From: Mariprofundus sp.
GTDB lineage: Bacteria; Pseudomonadota; Zetaproteobacteria; Mariprofundales; Mariprofundaceae
Length of the DNA: 55,113 nt
Assembly (NCBI GenBank): GCA_030951045.1
Contig: JAUZQJ010000036.1
Coordinates: 1-55,113 of the forward strand
Reading direction: 5' to 3'
Part shown: positions 1 through 7,989 of the stretch, one piece after another
Position numbering within the stretch: position 1 is the stretch's first letter
How the letters are laid out: the number at the start of each line of letters is the position of its first letter
Notes under the pieces: generated by a model
The model's input: only the letters and a program-made list of their open reading frames with translations
Told to the model about the DNA's origin: nothing
Databases searched by the model: none
Translations under genes and position numbers: made by a program

Positions 1-140
1 TCTATCCATAGAGATGCATTCAGTGCTTTATTGTAAAAGCTGGGCATTGCATCGTCGATCCAGGACGTATCTTCAAATCCTTCGGGGATAACTACGCCAT
101 CGGGCATGGTGAAATGTTGGTGTTGTGTTTGATAGCTCAT
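1..140 (-). CDS. Hypothetical protein, N-terminal part only (cut by window edge)
   Basis: The reading frame opens with ATG at 140-138 and runs without a stop off the left edge, giving 46 residues that begin MSYQTQHQHFTMPDG. An AAGGA ribosome-binding site lies six bases upstream, which supports the start. The visible part is soluble, has no signal peptide and is rich in Gln and His at its start. I do not recognise the family. The rest of the gene lies outside the window, so length and function cannot be judged. Confidence 0.55.
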   Translation of the reverse strand, partial: MSYQTQHQHFTMPDGVVIPEGFEDTSWIDDAMPSFYNKALNASLWI

Positions 141-176
141 ATTCTCATCCTTTATTTGTTAGCCATTGCAGCTGCA

Positions 177-203
177 TTCCAATGCTCATTGATTTCATTG
201 GAA
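177..203. promoter_or_regulatory. 8-bp perfect inverted repeat, possible operator
   Basis: TTCCAATG and CATTGGAA are separated by 11 bases in the 262-base gap between the edge gene on the minus strand and the small secreted protein on the plus strand. It could be an operator or a weak hairpin; nothing else decides. No gene is seen in the rest of this gap. Confidence 0.22.
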
Positions 204-402
204 CTTCACTATCGGGCAGCTATTTCTTGTAGCACTCTCCTGCGAAATAAACCAAGAGTAACGGTGCCAGGCATGAATTATTGAGTTAATCTTGAATTTG
301 GAGTGAAATCGAGTGGCGGTGTGGGTTTTCCGCGCATTGTGATGAAGGGCACATTCATGGCTGATGGGAATCGCTTGAATTGCCTCCAGAACGGAGGTCA
401 CA

Positions 403-693
403 ATGAAAAAGACAATAATTACGATTGCTGCTCTATTTGCCTTGATGGCGACACCGGCGCTGGTATCAGCTACTGAGGTGAGTGCCGCGGATAAAGCAAA
501 GGCCGGTATAAGTAGTGCCGCCGACTGGACGGTTTCAGCATCTAAAAAACTCTGGAACATGACAAAGCAGGGCGCTGAAGATTTTAAGGCTTGGTCCGAA
601 GAGAATAAAAAGCATAAAGCACCAGCTAAATGGACCCGGGTTAAAACCGATAAAGGCTGGAGAATAGTGAGAACCGATCAAACAGCTATCTGA
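403..693 (+). CDS. Small secreted protein of unknown function
   Basis: This 96-residue protein starts with a classical signal peptide (Lys-Lys, then a hydrophobic run and cleavage probably after VSA-TEVSA, near residue 24-29). A strong GGAGGT ribosome-binding site sits six bases before the ATG, which makes the gene credible despite its size. The mature part is small, charged and rich in Lys, Ala and Trp (four Trp), with no Cys, so it is probably a soluble or envelope-bound periplasmic protein. A helical stretch (residues 30-70) resembles many small proteobacterial periplasmic proteins, but I recognise no named family. It stands alone, with no close same-strand neighbour. Confidence 0.7.
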   Translation: MKKTIITIAALFALMATPALVSATEVSAADKAKAGISSAADWTVSASKKLWNMTKQGAEDFKAWSEENKKHKAPAKWTRVKTDKGWRIVRTDQTAI

Positions 694-773
694 TTTTTAT
701 CTGAACCGAACTGATCTGACCCTGCCTGGTGTTCATATGACGGTGCCGGGCTTCGATATCAGGAAATGAGCAA

Positions 774-1304
774 TCAAACAGCCGATGTAGACCAAAGTGG
801 TTTCTTTGTGATTTCCAGCCAGGTGAGATAGCTCCGTAGATCAAATTCCAGCTCGTGGTAGTCCGGTTCCATGTTGCAGCAGAGCTGATAAAATGATTTG
901 TCATGCTCGCGCCCTTTCAGATGTGCAAGTTCGTGCACAACCATCATGCGCAAAAATTCAGGCGGCATATCTTTAAACAGCGTTGATACGATCACTTCAC
1001 GTTTGGCCCTGAGGCTTGCCCCTTGTAACCTGGACTTGTGGGCGTGCAGGCCCAATGCTTTGTGGGTGATGTGCAGTTTGCTGTCGAAAGCTATTCTGTC
1101 GAGCGGCTCTGATTTACGCAGGTGGCTATTTTTGACTTCCATAACATAGGCATAAAGCGCTTTGTTTGTACGCACCTTATGGTTATGCGGATACTTTTGC
1201 AGGAGTTCCTCAGCCAGCAGGCCTTGCTCTATCTGCTGTGTGACTCTTTCTGTCTGATCTGCGGGATAGCCGGTAAGGTAATCCGGTGGTGGTTTAGGAA
1301 GCAT
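774..1304 (-). CDS. YgjP-like (DUF45/WLM) zinc metallopeptidase
   Basis: The 176-residue protein carries the zincin motif HELAH (about residues 123-127) followed by LKGREHDKSF, the pattern of the YgjP-like DUF45 family, in which the two His of HExxH and a downstream His (GREHDKSF) bind zinc. A following segment with Cys, Glu and Asp residues and the end LTWLEI also fits the family. It is cytosolic, without signal peptide. The length is short for YgjP proteins (usually around 230), the N-terminal part being reduced. No clear ribosome-binding site precedes the ATG, so the start could be internal. Substrate is unknown; the family is related to SprT-type proteases. Confidence 0.75.
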   Translation of the reverse strand: MLPKPPPDYLTGYPADQTERVTQQIEQGLLAEELLQKYPHNHKVRTNKALYAYVMEVKNSHLRKSEPLDRIAFDSKLHITHKALGLHAHKSRLQGASLRAKREVIVSTLFKDMPPEFLRMMVVHELAHLKGREHDKSFYQLCCNMEPDYHELEFDLRSYLTWLEITKKPLWSTSAV

Positions 1305-1466
1305 CCCGGCAGCTTAATGTATCGTGATGGCTGTGGCTAAGTATATACACGAACTATGTTAGAATTACTGCGTCAGACCAACAACCTCGGCAGCTTGATA
1401 GCTTCCTCTTAAACGATAAAAGCAGTGATGTTGTAGCTCTCGGCCGACACTTTTTTCTTGCTTTTA

Positions 1467-1766
1467 ATGACCATGGTCACCAAAATGGCATATATGACAA
1501 AAATGACACGAAGGAAAATCGAGTTGCTGGCGCAGATTGAAATGTCGCCGCCGCTTTCGATCTATCAGTTGGCCAATCAATGCGGGCGCAATTACCGGCG
1601 TGTCTTTGATCATGTGAAAGAACTTGCAGCAGCCGGGTTGGTCAATGTCCGCCCCGACATTCGCAACGGGCGTCAGGTATCTATTGTCGAAAGTATCTAT
1701 CAGCAACGGCTGCAACGGCTCGATGATATGTTCGCATTCAAGGTGAATATTGATGCAACTCAGTGA
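1467..1766 (+). CDS. Winged-helix DNA-binding protein, putative antitoxin/regulator of the downstream nucleotidyltransferase
   Basis: The protein (99 residues from this start) has a MarR/ArsR-like winged-helix pattern: a helix-turn-helix around PLSIYQLANQCGRNYRRV, a recognition helix ending VKELAAAGLV, and a wing around RPDIRNGRQVSIV. Several in-frame starts (TTG 1458, ATG 1467, 1473, 1485, 1494, 1503) compete and none has a good ribosome-binding site; 1467 is a compromise. The last codons overlap the next gene, whose start lies inside this one, so the pair is translationally coupled. This two-gene arrangement resembles regulator/nucleotidyltransferase toxin-antitoxin pairs of the AbiEi/AbiEii type. 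The fold call is fairly safe, the toxin-antitoxin role is inference. Confidence 0.65.
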   Translation: MTMVTKMAYMTKMTRRKIELLAQIEMSPPLSIYQLANQCGRNYRRVFDHVKELAAAGLVNVRPDIRNGRQVSIVESIYQQRLQRLDDMFAFKVNIDATQ

Positions 1767-2268
1767 GGCTGCCGCCAGACTGTTATCTCTGCTCGATCCC
1801 GAAGGTGTACTGATCGGCGGCATCTGTGGCGCTGTTTATGGTGTGGAACGCTTCACCAGAGATGTCGACATTGCCGCTGACCTCGATCCCGAGGTGATCA
1901 TGCAGCGTTTGCAGCATGCCGGCATCGGCTCGGATGTGCGGCGAAGTAGTGAACCGGGCGACTTGAGCTGGGTTGTGCACGGTCAGTTTGAAAATATCGA
2001 TTTTCAGGTGCTGCCAGCTTCGGAAACCGGGATTTCGACCGGAATGTTTGAGATCAGGGCGGGCCTTCGGATTGCTGATATCAAGGACTTTATTACCAGC
2101 AAATGCATTGCCGCTGGGCAGCAGGATATGCACGATATTGCTGCGATATGTTTAATGCAGCCCGAGCTTGAAGTTTTTAGCCGCGATTGTGCAGCTCACC
2201 ATGGCTGTCTGGAAAAATTGGAGTCATGGCTGGATGACCGTCGTCTGCAACAACGCTACCTGTCGTAA
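1753..2268 (+). CDS. Nucleotidyltransferase-fold protein (AbiEii/MNT-like), putative toxin of a two-gene module
   Basis: The 171-residue protein shows the nucleotidyltransferase signature: GG near residue 22 (LIGGICGAVYG), then RFTRDVDIAADL with the paired Asp residues expected to bind metal, and a later acidic strand ENIDFQV. The C-terminal helices fit the AbiEii/DUF6036-like group. The ATG at 1753 is preferred over the TTG at 1750 because AAGGTG precedes it at good distance. It overlaps the upstream winged-helix gene by 14 bases. The family includes type IV toxins that modify tRNA with nucleotides; whether this one is a toxin is inference from the fold and the coupling. Confidence 0.68.
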   Translation: MQLSEAAARLLSLLDPEGVLIGGICGAVYGVERFTRDVDIAADLDPEVIMQRLQHAGIGSDVRRSSEPGDLSWVVHGQFENIDFQVLPASETGISTGMFEIRAGLRIADIKDFITSKCIAAGQQDMHDIAAICLMQPELEVFSRDCAAHHGCLEKLESWLDDRRLQQRYLS

Positions 2269-2418
2269 ATCGCATGACTGCCTCCGGCGTTATGAAGAGC
2301 AGGGTAAAAGCTGTTGTGCTGTATTCTACGTTCGATGAAAAAATAACGGGTGGATTTAATCTGTCCCGAAGCTGTGAGCCTGAATGAATTATTTGCGTCA
2401 TATCGCGTTTTGTAACCG

Positions 2419-2724
2419 GTGGAATCCGGACTACGCTCGGATACGATCTACTGTTATGACCTTAACCTGCGCGCTTCATTTAATCCTGTATGCATCGATG
2501 GTGAGGTAGCCAAGTTTTATCTATGGCATATAGAGAGTGTGGCGCGCATGGTGGCTGAGAGCGATGCATTTAAACCCAACTGCAATCTGGTGATGATCGA
2601 TTTTCTGTTACGTCATGGCCTGATCACACCTGATCATCATCAGTTCAAAGAGCTTAGTTCAGGACTGCAATCATTCCAGATCATTGCAACAACGCTGAAG
2701 CGCATCCGATTTTTCGTGGAATAG
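2419..2724 (+). pseudogene. Nudix hydrolase (DUF4743-type), C-terminal remnant
   Basis: About 100 residues match the C-terminal half of the DUF4743-containing Nudix hydrolases: a YCYDL strand, an acidic DGEVAKFYLW stretch, and FKPNCNLVMIDFLLRHG, which is a hallmark of that family. The Nudix box itself (GX5EX7REUXEEXGU) and the whole N-terminal part are missing; a stop codon lies directly upstream of the frame (2413-2415) and the preceding 140 bases encode nothing recognisable. The GTG at 2419 has no ribosome-binding site. This is best read as a 5'-truncated dead gene. Confidence 0.7.
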
Positions 2725-2925
2725 ATAGCCATCAGCGGAAGGCAGGGGTACGCTCTGATTTGTCAGCGAGTCGGAAGATACGGCTGATGTTTAAGAGAAC
2801 ACCTCTTCTTCAGCAGTCCTGGCTGGCAGGCATTACCACACATTATGGGAGCAGATCAATCAGACGCCGTGTGGCGGATTGTGATGACTCTCCCGCAGAC
2901 AATCATTGATTGTCAGGAGCGAGAT

Positions 2926-3027
2926 ATGGGCAAGGAACAGAAAAGCGGCAGGGAAGGTAAGAAAGAGGCGGCGATGACACCGAAAGAGAAAAAGGCTGCC
3001 AAAAAAGCTAAAAAGGCAGCCAAATAA
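2926..3027 (+). CDS. Lysine-rich microprotein (33 residues)
   Basis: An ATG at 2926 with the ribosome-binding site AGGAGCG opens a 33-residue frame, MGKEQKSGREGKKEAAM followed by a tail made almost only of Lys and Ala. The tail resembles the basic C-terminal tails of histone-like and nucleic-acid-binding proteins. An upstream extension to 2845 is open but has no ribosome-binding site. Just before the start, GACAAT (2898-2903) and ATTGTC (2909-2914) form an inverted repeat that could be an operator or a hairpin near the ribosome-binding site. Expression and role are unknown; a Lys-rich low-complexity frame can also arise by chance. Confidence 0.4.
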   Translation: MGKEQKSGREGKKEAAMTPKEKKAAKKAKKAAK

Positions 3028-3106
3028 CTGCTGAGCAATACCATCTCTAATCTGAGCACTCTCCACACCTGAGGCCTGGTATTGCTGTTTTAGCCGCGGC
3101 ACTGCT

Positions 3107-3131
3107 GACTGGCGAACTGATCCATGAAGTG
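3107..3131. repeat. 25-bp direct repeat, copy 1 (downstream of multicopper oxidase)
   Basis: This 25-base segment recurs at 5610-5634 with three differences. Read on the minus strand both copies encode FMDQFA. The copy at 5610 is the end of a 40-residue membrane microprotein gene; here the corresponding frame has no start codon, so it looks like a remnant of a second copy. A plus-strand frame ending at the TAA near 3180 is also open across it but has no ATG. Confidence 0.6.
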
Positions 3132-3173
3132 TTCGATAGTTGCCTTGAAAAAGTAGTAGATGTGCTTGTGGTT

Positions 3174-3209
3174 AAATAAAAGCGGGACCGGAAATTACTT
3201 TCCGATCCC
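3174..3209 (-). terminator. Rho-independent terminator of the multicopper oxidase gene
   Basis: An 11-bp stem (GGGATCGGAAA against TTTCCGGTCCC on the minus strand, with one G-T pair) closes a short loop and is followed on the minus strand by GC and TTTTATTT. It lies about 35 bases after the oxidase stop codon. Confidence 0.75.
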
Positions 3210-3245
3210 GTTAATCGCACTAGTCAAGGTCAGTGCTGTGTCCTG

Positions 3246-5384
3246 CTAGTTTTTGCGTACTGATATGTCCGGCATGCCGTGATGTCCGAGATCGTCGCGG
3301 GTGACGATGAACTGACGCATCATATCGTGATCTTCATGTTCCAGCAGGTGACAGTGATAGACATAGCGGCCACAGTAACCGTTGAATTTAGCTTCCACTT
3401 CCACCATCTCACCGGGATTAACCCGAATGGTGTCTTTCAGTCCTTTTTCATTCTCATCCAGACCAGTGCCGGCCACTTCATCTGCATTCGTCATGATCGT
3501 TACAGTGGTGCCATCGGCGATCGCTTGTGTAGTTAAATCTAAGATAGGCAGTTCTCCTTTGTCATTCAGCTCAGATTTCTGGTTATTAACCTCTGTGATC
3601 AGCCTCCTGGATACAGCGATAAACTGCACCAGATGCATATGCATAGGATGGGTGTCAGCGGTCAAATTAATAAAACGCCACCTTTCGCTTGTTCCATATT
3701 TCACAATAAAACTGACCGGATCCTGAAAGCGTTCGGCTACAACATAATAGGTTTGTCCATCAACACTGACGGTTTGTGTCGTCTCCAGTATTGCAGATGA
3801 CTGATTAGCCAGTTCATCGGCGGTTTGAAGTTCCCAGAGTACCAGCACGGTATTATCGACCACATCACCATTTGGCATTGTGAAGATCATGTTTTTTTCA
3901 ACGATAGCAATGGTACGGGTTTGCGTAGTGATATCCGGTTTTTCTATATCGAAGCTGGAGTTGCCCGTTGCTTTGAGAGCTGCAAAGCGTGTCGCCAGAA
4001 GAGGAAAGCTATATGGCGCTGGTGGAAGGCTGCCATCTGGTTCCGGTATAGCAGCCCGAACACTGAACATCATGACTTCTGGGTATGGGGTCCTGTCTTC
4101 ACACAATTCAGGCGAGCCGTTTGGTCCATTGCCGTAATCACCATCGTTCAGGCGTTTAAAAACATCAATGGTTGGTGGAGTAGCCCCGCCCAAAGCGGGC
4201 GTGAAAGGTTGTCTGGCTGCATTGGCGAAAGGAGCTTCTGCGGCATTAAGCACCACAATATCTTTGCCTGCGAGGGGTGCGAAATTGACTAGAAGATCAG
4301 CGCGCTCTGCCGGGGCAAGGATCAGATTCTCTGTTAATTGCACAGGTGCAGCGAACAGGCCTCCATCGCTGCCTATCTGCTGTGTATTCACATGCACATC
4401 TGAATAGGTATAGCCATTGATGGCATCACCCGTTCTTTCGGCAAACAGCAGGCTATAGGTTCTGGAGTTAGCTCCATTGAGAATGCGTAGTCTGTACCAG
4501 TCACCATCGACATCCGTCACTGGCCATATTTTGCCATTCACCAGTGTTAGTGGGCCGGCAAATTCAAGTGGTCCATCGCCCGATTCCACCTTGTGCAAGA
4601 GCTGAACATTTGAATTATTAAAGAGTATGGATGAGTCGGCATCGATTTCATCCGGGGTTTTATGTGCGCCAGGGTTCGTTGTGCCGTCATTACTTATTGT
4701 CAGGTTACGATCCTGAACCACCAGAGCTAATCCCTTCGTTGGCAATGACAGCTTAGCCTCTTCATTATCGGTGATAATCCATGCACCGGCCATGCCTGCA
4801 TAGGCGTGCAGGCGGGTGGTATGCATGGCGTGATCATGATACCAGAGCATTGTGGCGCGTTGTTTGTTTTCATAACGGCAGAGCTCACGCTGACCCGGCA
4901 TGATCATGCTCTCCGGCATACCATCCGAACCAGTGGCTACTTTACCGCCGTGTAGATGGGTCGAAAATCGTGCTTGGCAATGGTGTCCCATAGTCGGTTC
5001 TGCATCCGCCTCAACGCCGATACGGTTCTGTGGGATCGCTGCACCGATGTTTTCTGTGTAATTAGAAGCAATTGCCGGGAACAGCAGCCGGTCGGCTTTT
5101 TGATTGATCGCTGGGTCATCTCCCTTCAGAGCATTGATCCAGGTGATGTCGACGGTCCGGTCTTTTGAGGTGATGATGGAGGGTCCAAGATATTTAGCCT
5201 TCCCGTTTCTGCGTTTGGCATATCCCCAAACAGGTATGTCGATACTGTTAATGCCATCGTCATAGATGGTCGCGATAGCGCTTTTAATATAGATCTTTTT
5301 TCGGCTTTTGGATCGTAGGTCCAGTAATTTCGGCTCTATCAATGTAGTTTTAAATGGATGTATTACATCTGTGATTGCTGCCAT
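3246..5384 (-). CDS. Multicopper oxidase, large, CotA/bilirubin-oxidase-like
   Basis: The 712-residue protein has all four copper-binding motifs: HLHG (143-146), HDH (183-185), HPMHMH (579-584) and HCHLLEHEDHDMM (from 677), the last matching HCHxxxHxxxxM with Cys678 bridging and Met688 as the likely axial type 1 ligand. It should couple one-electron oxidation of a substrate to reduction of oxygen to water. No signal peptide or twin-arginine motif is visible, as in CotA and phenoxazinone-synthase-like enzymes, so it may be cytosolic or exported unusually. GAGGGGG precedes the ATG. It has its own promoter (5485-5512), a leader of about 95 bases and a terminator, so it is a single-gene unit. Metal oxidation (Mn or Fe) is possible in an iron-oxidiser but cannot be read from sequence. 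Confidence 0.9.
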   Translation of the reverse strand: MAAITDVIHPFKTTLIEPKLLDLRSKSRKKIYIKSAIATIYDDGINSIDIPVWGYAKRRNGKAKYLGPSIITSKDRTVDITWINALKGDDPAINQKADRLLFPAIASNYTENIGAAIPQNRIGVEADAEPTMGHHCQARFSTHLHGGKVATGSDGMPESMIMPGQRELCRYENKQRATMLWYHDHAMHTTRLHAYAGMAGAWIITDNEEAKLSLPTKGLALVVQDRNLTISNDGTTNPGAHKTPDEIDADSSILFNNSNVQLLHKVESGDGPLEFAGPLTLVNGKIWPVTDVDGDWYRLRILNGANSRTYSLLFAERTGDAINGYTYSDVHVNTQQIGSDGGLFAAPVQLTENLILAPAERADLLVNFAPLAGKDIVVLNAAEAPFANAARQPFTPALGGATPPTIDVFKRLNDGDYGNGPNGSPELCEDRTPYPEVMMFSVRAAIPEPDGSLPPAPYSFPLLATRFAALKATGNSSFDIEKPDITTQTRTIAIVEKNMIFTMPNGDVVDNTVLVLWELQTADELANQSSAILETTQTVSVDGQTYYVVAERFQDPVSFIVKYGTSERWRFINLTADTHPMHMHLVQFIAVSRRLITEVNNQKSELNDKGELPILDLTTQAIADGTTVTIMTNADEVAGTGLDENEKGLKDTIRVNPGEMVEVEAKFNGYCGRYVYHCHLLEHEDHDMMRQFIVTRDDLGHHGMPDISVRKN

Positions 5385-5484
5385 GAGCTAATCCCCCTCG
5401 GATAATGTTTATCAGCCAATCGTCCTGATTGCGATTTAGTGGATTGTTATCACTATGAGTTTCTCCTTGAAAACCTCTCCTTGT

Positions 5485-5512
5485 TATATAGCAGAAATTC
5501 GGCAACTGTCAA
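5485..5512 (-). promoter_or_regulatory. Sigma-70-type promoter of the multicopper oxidase
   Basis: On the minus strand TTGACA (5512-5507), a 16-base spacer and TATATA (5490-5485) form a near-consensus promoter. It would give a leader of about 95 bases that contains two further AAGGAG-like sequences before the real ribosome-binding site. Confidence 0.65.
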
Positions 5513-5592
5513 AATATGGTATTGATGGTGCAGGGAGAATCAGCTTTTTAATGTTGAATTGAATGGGTGGCTAGTGTTGATATATGATGCTT

Positions 5593-5715
5593 TCAGGAGC
5601 TAGTTGATTGATTGGCGAACTGATCCATGAAATGGCCGACGATGAGGACTTCAAAGCCCCATAAGATAAGCACTACGACAACGGCTCCGATAATAAACAT
5701 GGTAGTTCGGCTCAT
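5593..5715 (-). CDS. 40-residue single-span membrane microprotein
   Basis: ATG at 5715-5713 follows a GGAGAT ribosome-binding site at ideal spacing and opens a 40-residue frame ending at TGA 5593. Residues 6-27 form a strongly hydrophobic span (MFIIGAVVVVLILWGFEVLI) followed by a short polar tail with HFMDQFANQ. Its size and single span resemble the small accessory subunits of respiratory oxidases, but no family is recognisable. It lies upstream of and on the same strand as the multicopper oxidase, though the oxidase has its own promoter between the two. It diverges from the EEP gene. The tail sequence is repeated at 3107-3131 on the far side of the oxidase. Confidence 0.6.
   Translation of the reverse strand: MSRTTMFIIGAVVVVLILWGFEVLIVGHFMDQFANQSTSS
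5610..5634. repeat. 25-bp direct repeat, copy 2 (upstream of multicopper oxidase)
   Basis: Matches 3107-3131 at 22 of 25 positions, in the same orientation, so the pair flanks the oxidase gene as direct repeats 2.5 kb apart. This copy encodes the C-terminal part of the 40-residue membrane microprotein. Confidence 0.6.
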
Positions 5716-5792
5716 GTGATCTCCATAATCCTGATTGGCAGGAACGTATTTATCCATCTGTATTTGTTCTATACTCTATGAACAGGGGTGGG

Positions 5793-6767
5793 ATGATGGC
5801 AAATATCAATATCGCATGGTGGAATCTGGAAAATCTGTTTGATGCGGAGCATGCATCTCGTGATCCACAGCTGAAATCCAAATTAAAATCAGAACTCAAA
5901 GGCTGGAGTGCTGAGGTGCGGGACAGAAAGATCGCGCAGCTGGCCGGTGTAATTGAGCAGATGTTCGATGGGCAGGGCCCTGATCTGCTCGGTGTCTGCG
6001 AAGTAGAGAACGAAATGGTGTTGAAGCGTCTGGCCGATGTCATCGATATACCCGGTCGTGGCTATGAAGTGATCGGGCATGCATCCCATGATGCCAGAGG
6101 CATCGATACCTCTTTTATTGTTGATACAAATAGATTGTCTGTGCTAAGTCGTGATCATCAGGTGGTGATTAAACGTTCAGCTACACGGGATCTGTTCTGG
6201 GCGCATTTAAAGGTGTTGACCACCAATGCTGAATTTGTGGCCGTGGCCAACCACTGGCCATCACGCAGCGGCGGTCAATACACCTCTGAACCATTCCGTA
6301 TGCTGGCGGGTGAAACACATGCCTATATTGTGTCCAACATGCTGGATGCAGAGCAGGGTGGCGATAAGAATTTGCCGATTATCTCCATGGGTGATTTCAA
6401 TGATGAACCGTTTAATCGTTCTATGCAGGAGTATCTGTTGGGTACGCGTGATCCGGGGCAGGTGCGCTATTCCAGGTCAGGTCATATGCTCAATCTGATG
6501 TGGCCGTTGATGCAGGGTCATGATCCCGGCACCTATCTCTATTCCAGTACCTGGCATATGCTCGATCAGTTTCTGGTCAGCTACGGTATGCTGCGCAAGG
6601 ACAGTGAGGTGCAGGTAGATAGTGATAGTCTGGCAATTTATAAACCGGATATGATGAGAGGCAAGAGTGGCAGAGCGCGTCGGTTTAGCCGCCCGTCTGA
6701 AAAAGGTGGAGCCGATGTCGATGGTTATTCAGACCATTATCCCATTACGGTGGAGCTGATGGTTTAA
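5793..6767 (+). CDS. Endonuclease/exonuclease/phosphatase (EEP) family protein
   Basis: The roughly 324-residue protein shows the EEP (DNase I-like) fold motifs in order: WWNLENLF at the start (metal/substrate Asn), GVCEVEN with the catalytic metal-binding Glu (about residue 70), ANHWPSR with a catalytic His (about 155), SMGDFNDEP with the Asp/Asn pair (about 205) and SDHYPI with the final Asp-His pair near the C-terminus. It should hydrolyse phosphodiester or phosphomonoester bonds with Mg; whether DNA, nucleotide or lipid is the substrate is unknown. No signal peptide is present. The ATG at 5793 (or 5796) follows GGGGTGGG and is preferred to 5778. It is transcribed alone. Confidence 0.85.
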   Translation: MMANINIAWWNLENLFDAEHASRDPQLKSKLKSELKGWSAEVRDRKIAQLAGVIEQMFDGQGPDLLGVCEVENEMVLKRLADVIDIPGRGYEVIGHASHDARGIDTSFIVDTNRLSVLSRDHQVVIKRSATRDLFWAHLKVLTTNAEFVAVANHWPSRSGGQYTSEPFRMLAGETHAYIVSNMLDAEQGGDKNLPIISMGDFNDEPFNRSMQEYLLGTRDPGQVRYSRSGHMLNLMWPLMQGHDPGTYLYSSTWHMLDQFLVSYGMLRKDSEVQVDSDSLAIYKPDMMRGKSGRARRFSRPSEKGGADVDGYSDHYPITVELMV

Positions 6768-6807
6768 ACTGATTGCATCGGTATATATTCATTCAACGCA
6801 GTTCAGT

Positions 6808-7989
6808 TCAACGCGGGCTTGTTTGTGGGCACGAATATGTATCATCAATATCAATCATGATGGCTGAGAGTTCTTGTTGAAAGGACAGGGTTTGAGCGAT
6901 CATCATAAGGTTGAAACGATCATATTTGAGTGAATAGGTGGCGACCGTAAATTTTAATGGTTTGTCCTTCGTGTAAGCTTTGCGTTTGTCTGAAATATCC
7001 TGAAAGAGTTTACCGAACTTTGGAATGCCCTGAACTGAAAACCAGATTGAATCCAGCCATACTGTTTGTTCTGCAAATTGCTGTAGATCTTCGGTGAACA
7101 GTGGTACCGAGCCCTTTGCTTGTGCGAGCATCCATTCGATTGGACGCAACGGATGCATGCCTGCGATCAGTGCATAACCTAAATTGTCCTGGGTACCTGT
7201 ATTCAGATGATGGTGTAGTGCCTCCAGGGCTGAGGCAGAGAAGGAGGTGAAAGAGAGCCAGTGATCAGATAAGTCCAACTCATTTTTAGCAACCATATTG
7301 TTAATCAAAGCAGCAACACGTTTACCCAGGTCTGTGCACTTTCCGCCCATACTTTGATTCGGTGCATTACATCCTCTTGTCGATTTCAGCTCCACATAGA
7401 GATGTTTGTTGTTCTTGATATACCCCGCTTTAGAGAAATGTATAAGTACGTTTTTCAGACTATTTTCGTTTAAATACTCTTTTTTGTTTTCAGCAAGTAT
7501 TTGCCACTCTTTTGTGTTGTGATTGTTGTGCATCACGAAGATGCAATCATTACCGTTTTCGCACAAGGCTTTATCCAAATCCGCGGCATGAACATCAATT
7601 TCAATCGCGTCGATCTTTTTTTTAGGCTCAAAAGTCTGATCCATTAGCGCGGTGACATTTTTTGCCGTCGTTGGGCAGCTGCTCCAGTTATTGCCATGGA
7701 TGTTATTTTTTGAACTATCCAGCCCCATGGGATAATAGCGGTAGGAGCCGGCTTGATGTCCAATGACTTCCAGTTTTGTCTTGCGCGGTGTTCCAAACGT
7801 TTCACATGTCTGTAGCAATGGTGTTAGGGCTGCAGGTAGTTGATTACGTTGAAGGCGATTGGGGCTAACGATGCAATCTTTTATGGAGTTTTCGAGAGCC
7901 TTATTCGCATTGCACTCATATAACTGGTTGGCTACAGCGCATGCAGATAGAAGTGGCGTTAACAGCAATAATAGAATTGAAAATCTCAT
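6808..7989 (-). CDS. Lipoprotein with PI-PLC/GDPD-like phosphodiesterase barrel
   Basis: The start at 7989 follows GGAGGGGAATTTT and gives a perfect lipoprotein signal, MRFSILLLLLTPLLSAC, with the lipid-bearing Cys at residue 17; the longer frame to 8028 is not needed. The mature protein (about 376 residues) contains AIEIDVHAADLD and later FVMHNNH and LYVELKS, the spacing seen in PLC-like phosphodiesterase TIM barrels, where the first Glu/Asp and His residues bind Ca or Mg and act in catalysis. A C-terminal IMIDIDD strand also fits. Overall similarity is weak and the exact substrate is unknown; the protein may cleave glycerophosphodiesters in the envelope. It is followed downstream by no linked gene on its strand. 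Confidence 0.6.
   Translation of the reverse strand: MRFSILLLLLTPLLSACAVANQLYECNANKALENSIKDCIVSPNRLQRNQLPAALTPLLQTCETFGTPRKTKLEVIGHQAGSYRYYPMGLDSSKNNIHGNNWSSCPTTAKNVTALMDQTFEPKKKIDAIEIDVHAADLDKALCENGNDCIFVMHNNHNTKEWQILAENKKEYLNENSLKNVLIHFSKAGYIKNNKHLYVELKSTRGCNAPNQSMGGKCTDLGKRVAALINNMVAKNELDLSDHWLSFTSFSASALEALHHHLNTGTQDNLGYALIAGMHPLRPIEWMLAQAKGSVPLFTEDLQQFAEQTVWLDSIWFSVQGIPKFGKLFQDISDKRKAYTKDKPLKFTVATYSLKYDRFNLMMIAQTLSFQQELSAIMIDIDDTYSCPQTSPR

Noticed and set aside
3030-3180. Plus-strand frame of about 43 codons ending near 3180
   Set aside because: It lacks an ATG, GTG or TTG with a ribosome-binding site, and the region is explained better as a remnant repeat plus the oxidase terminator.
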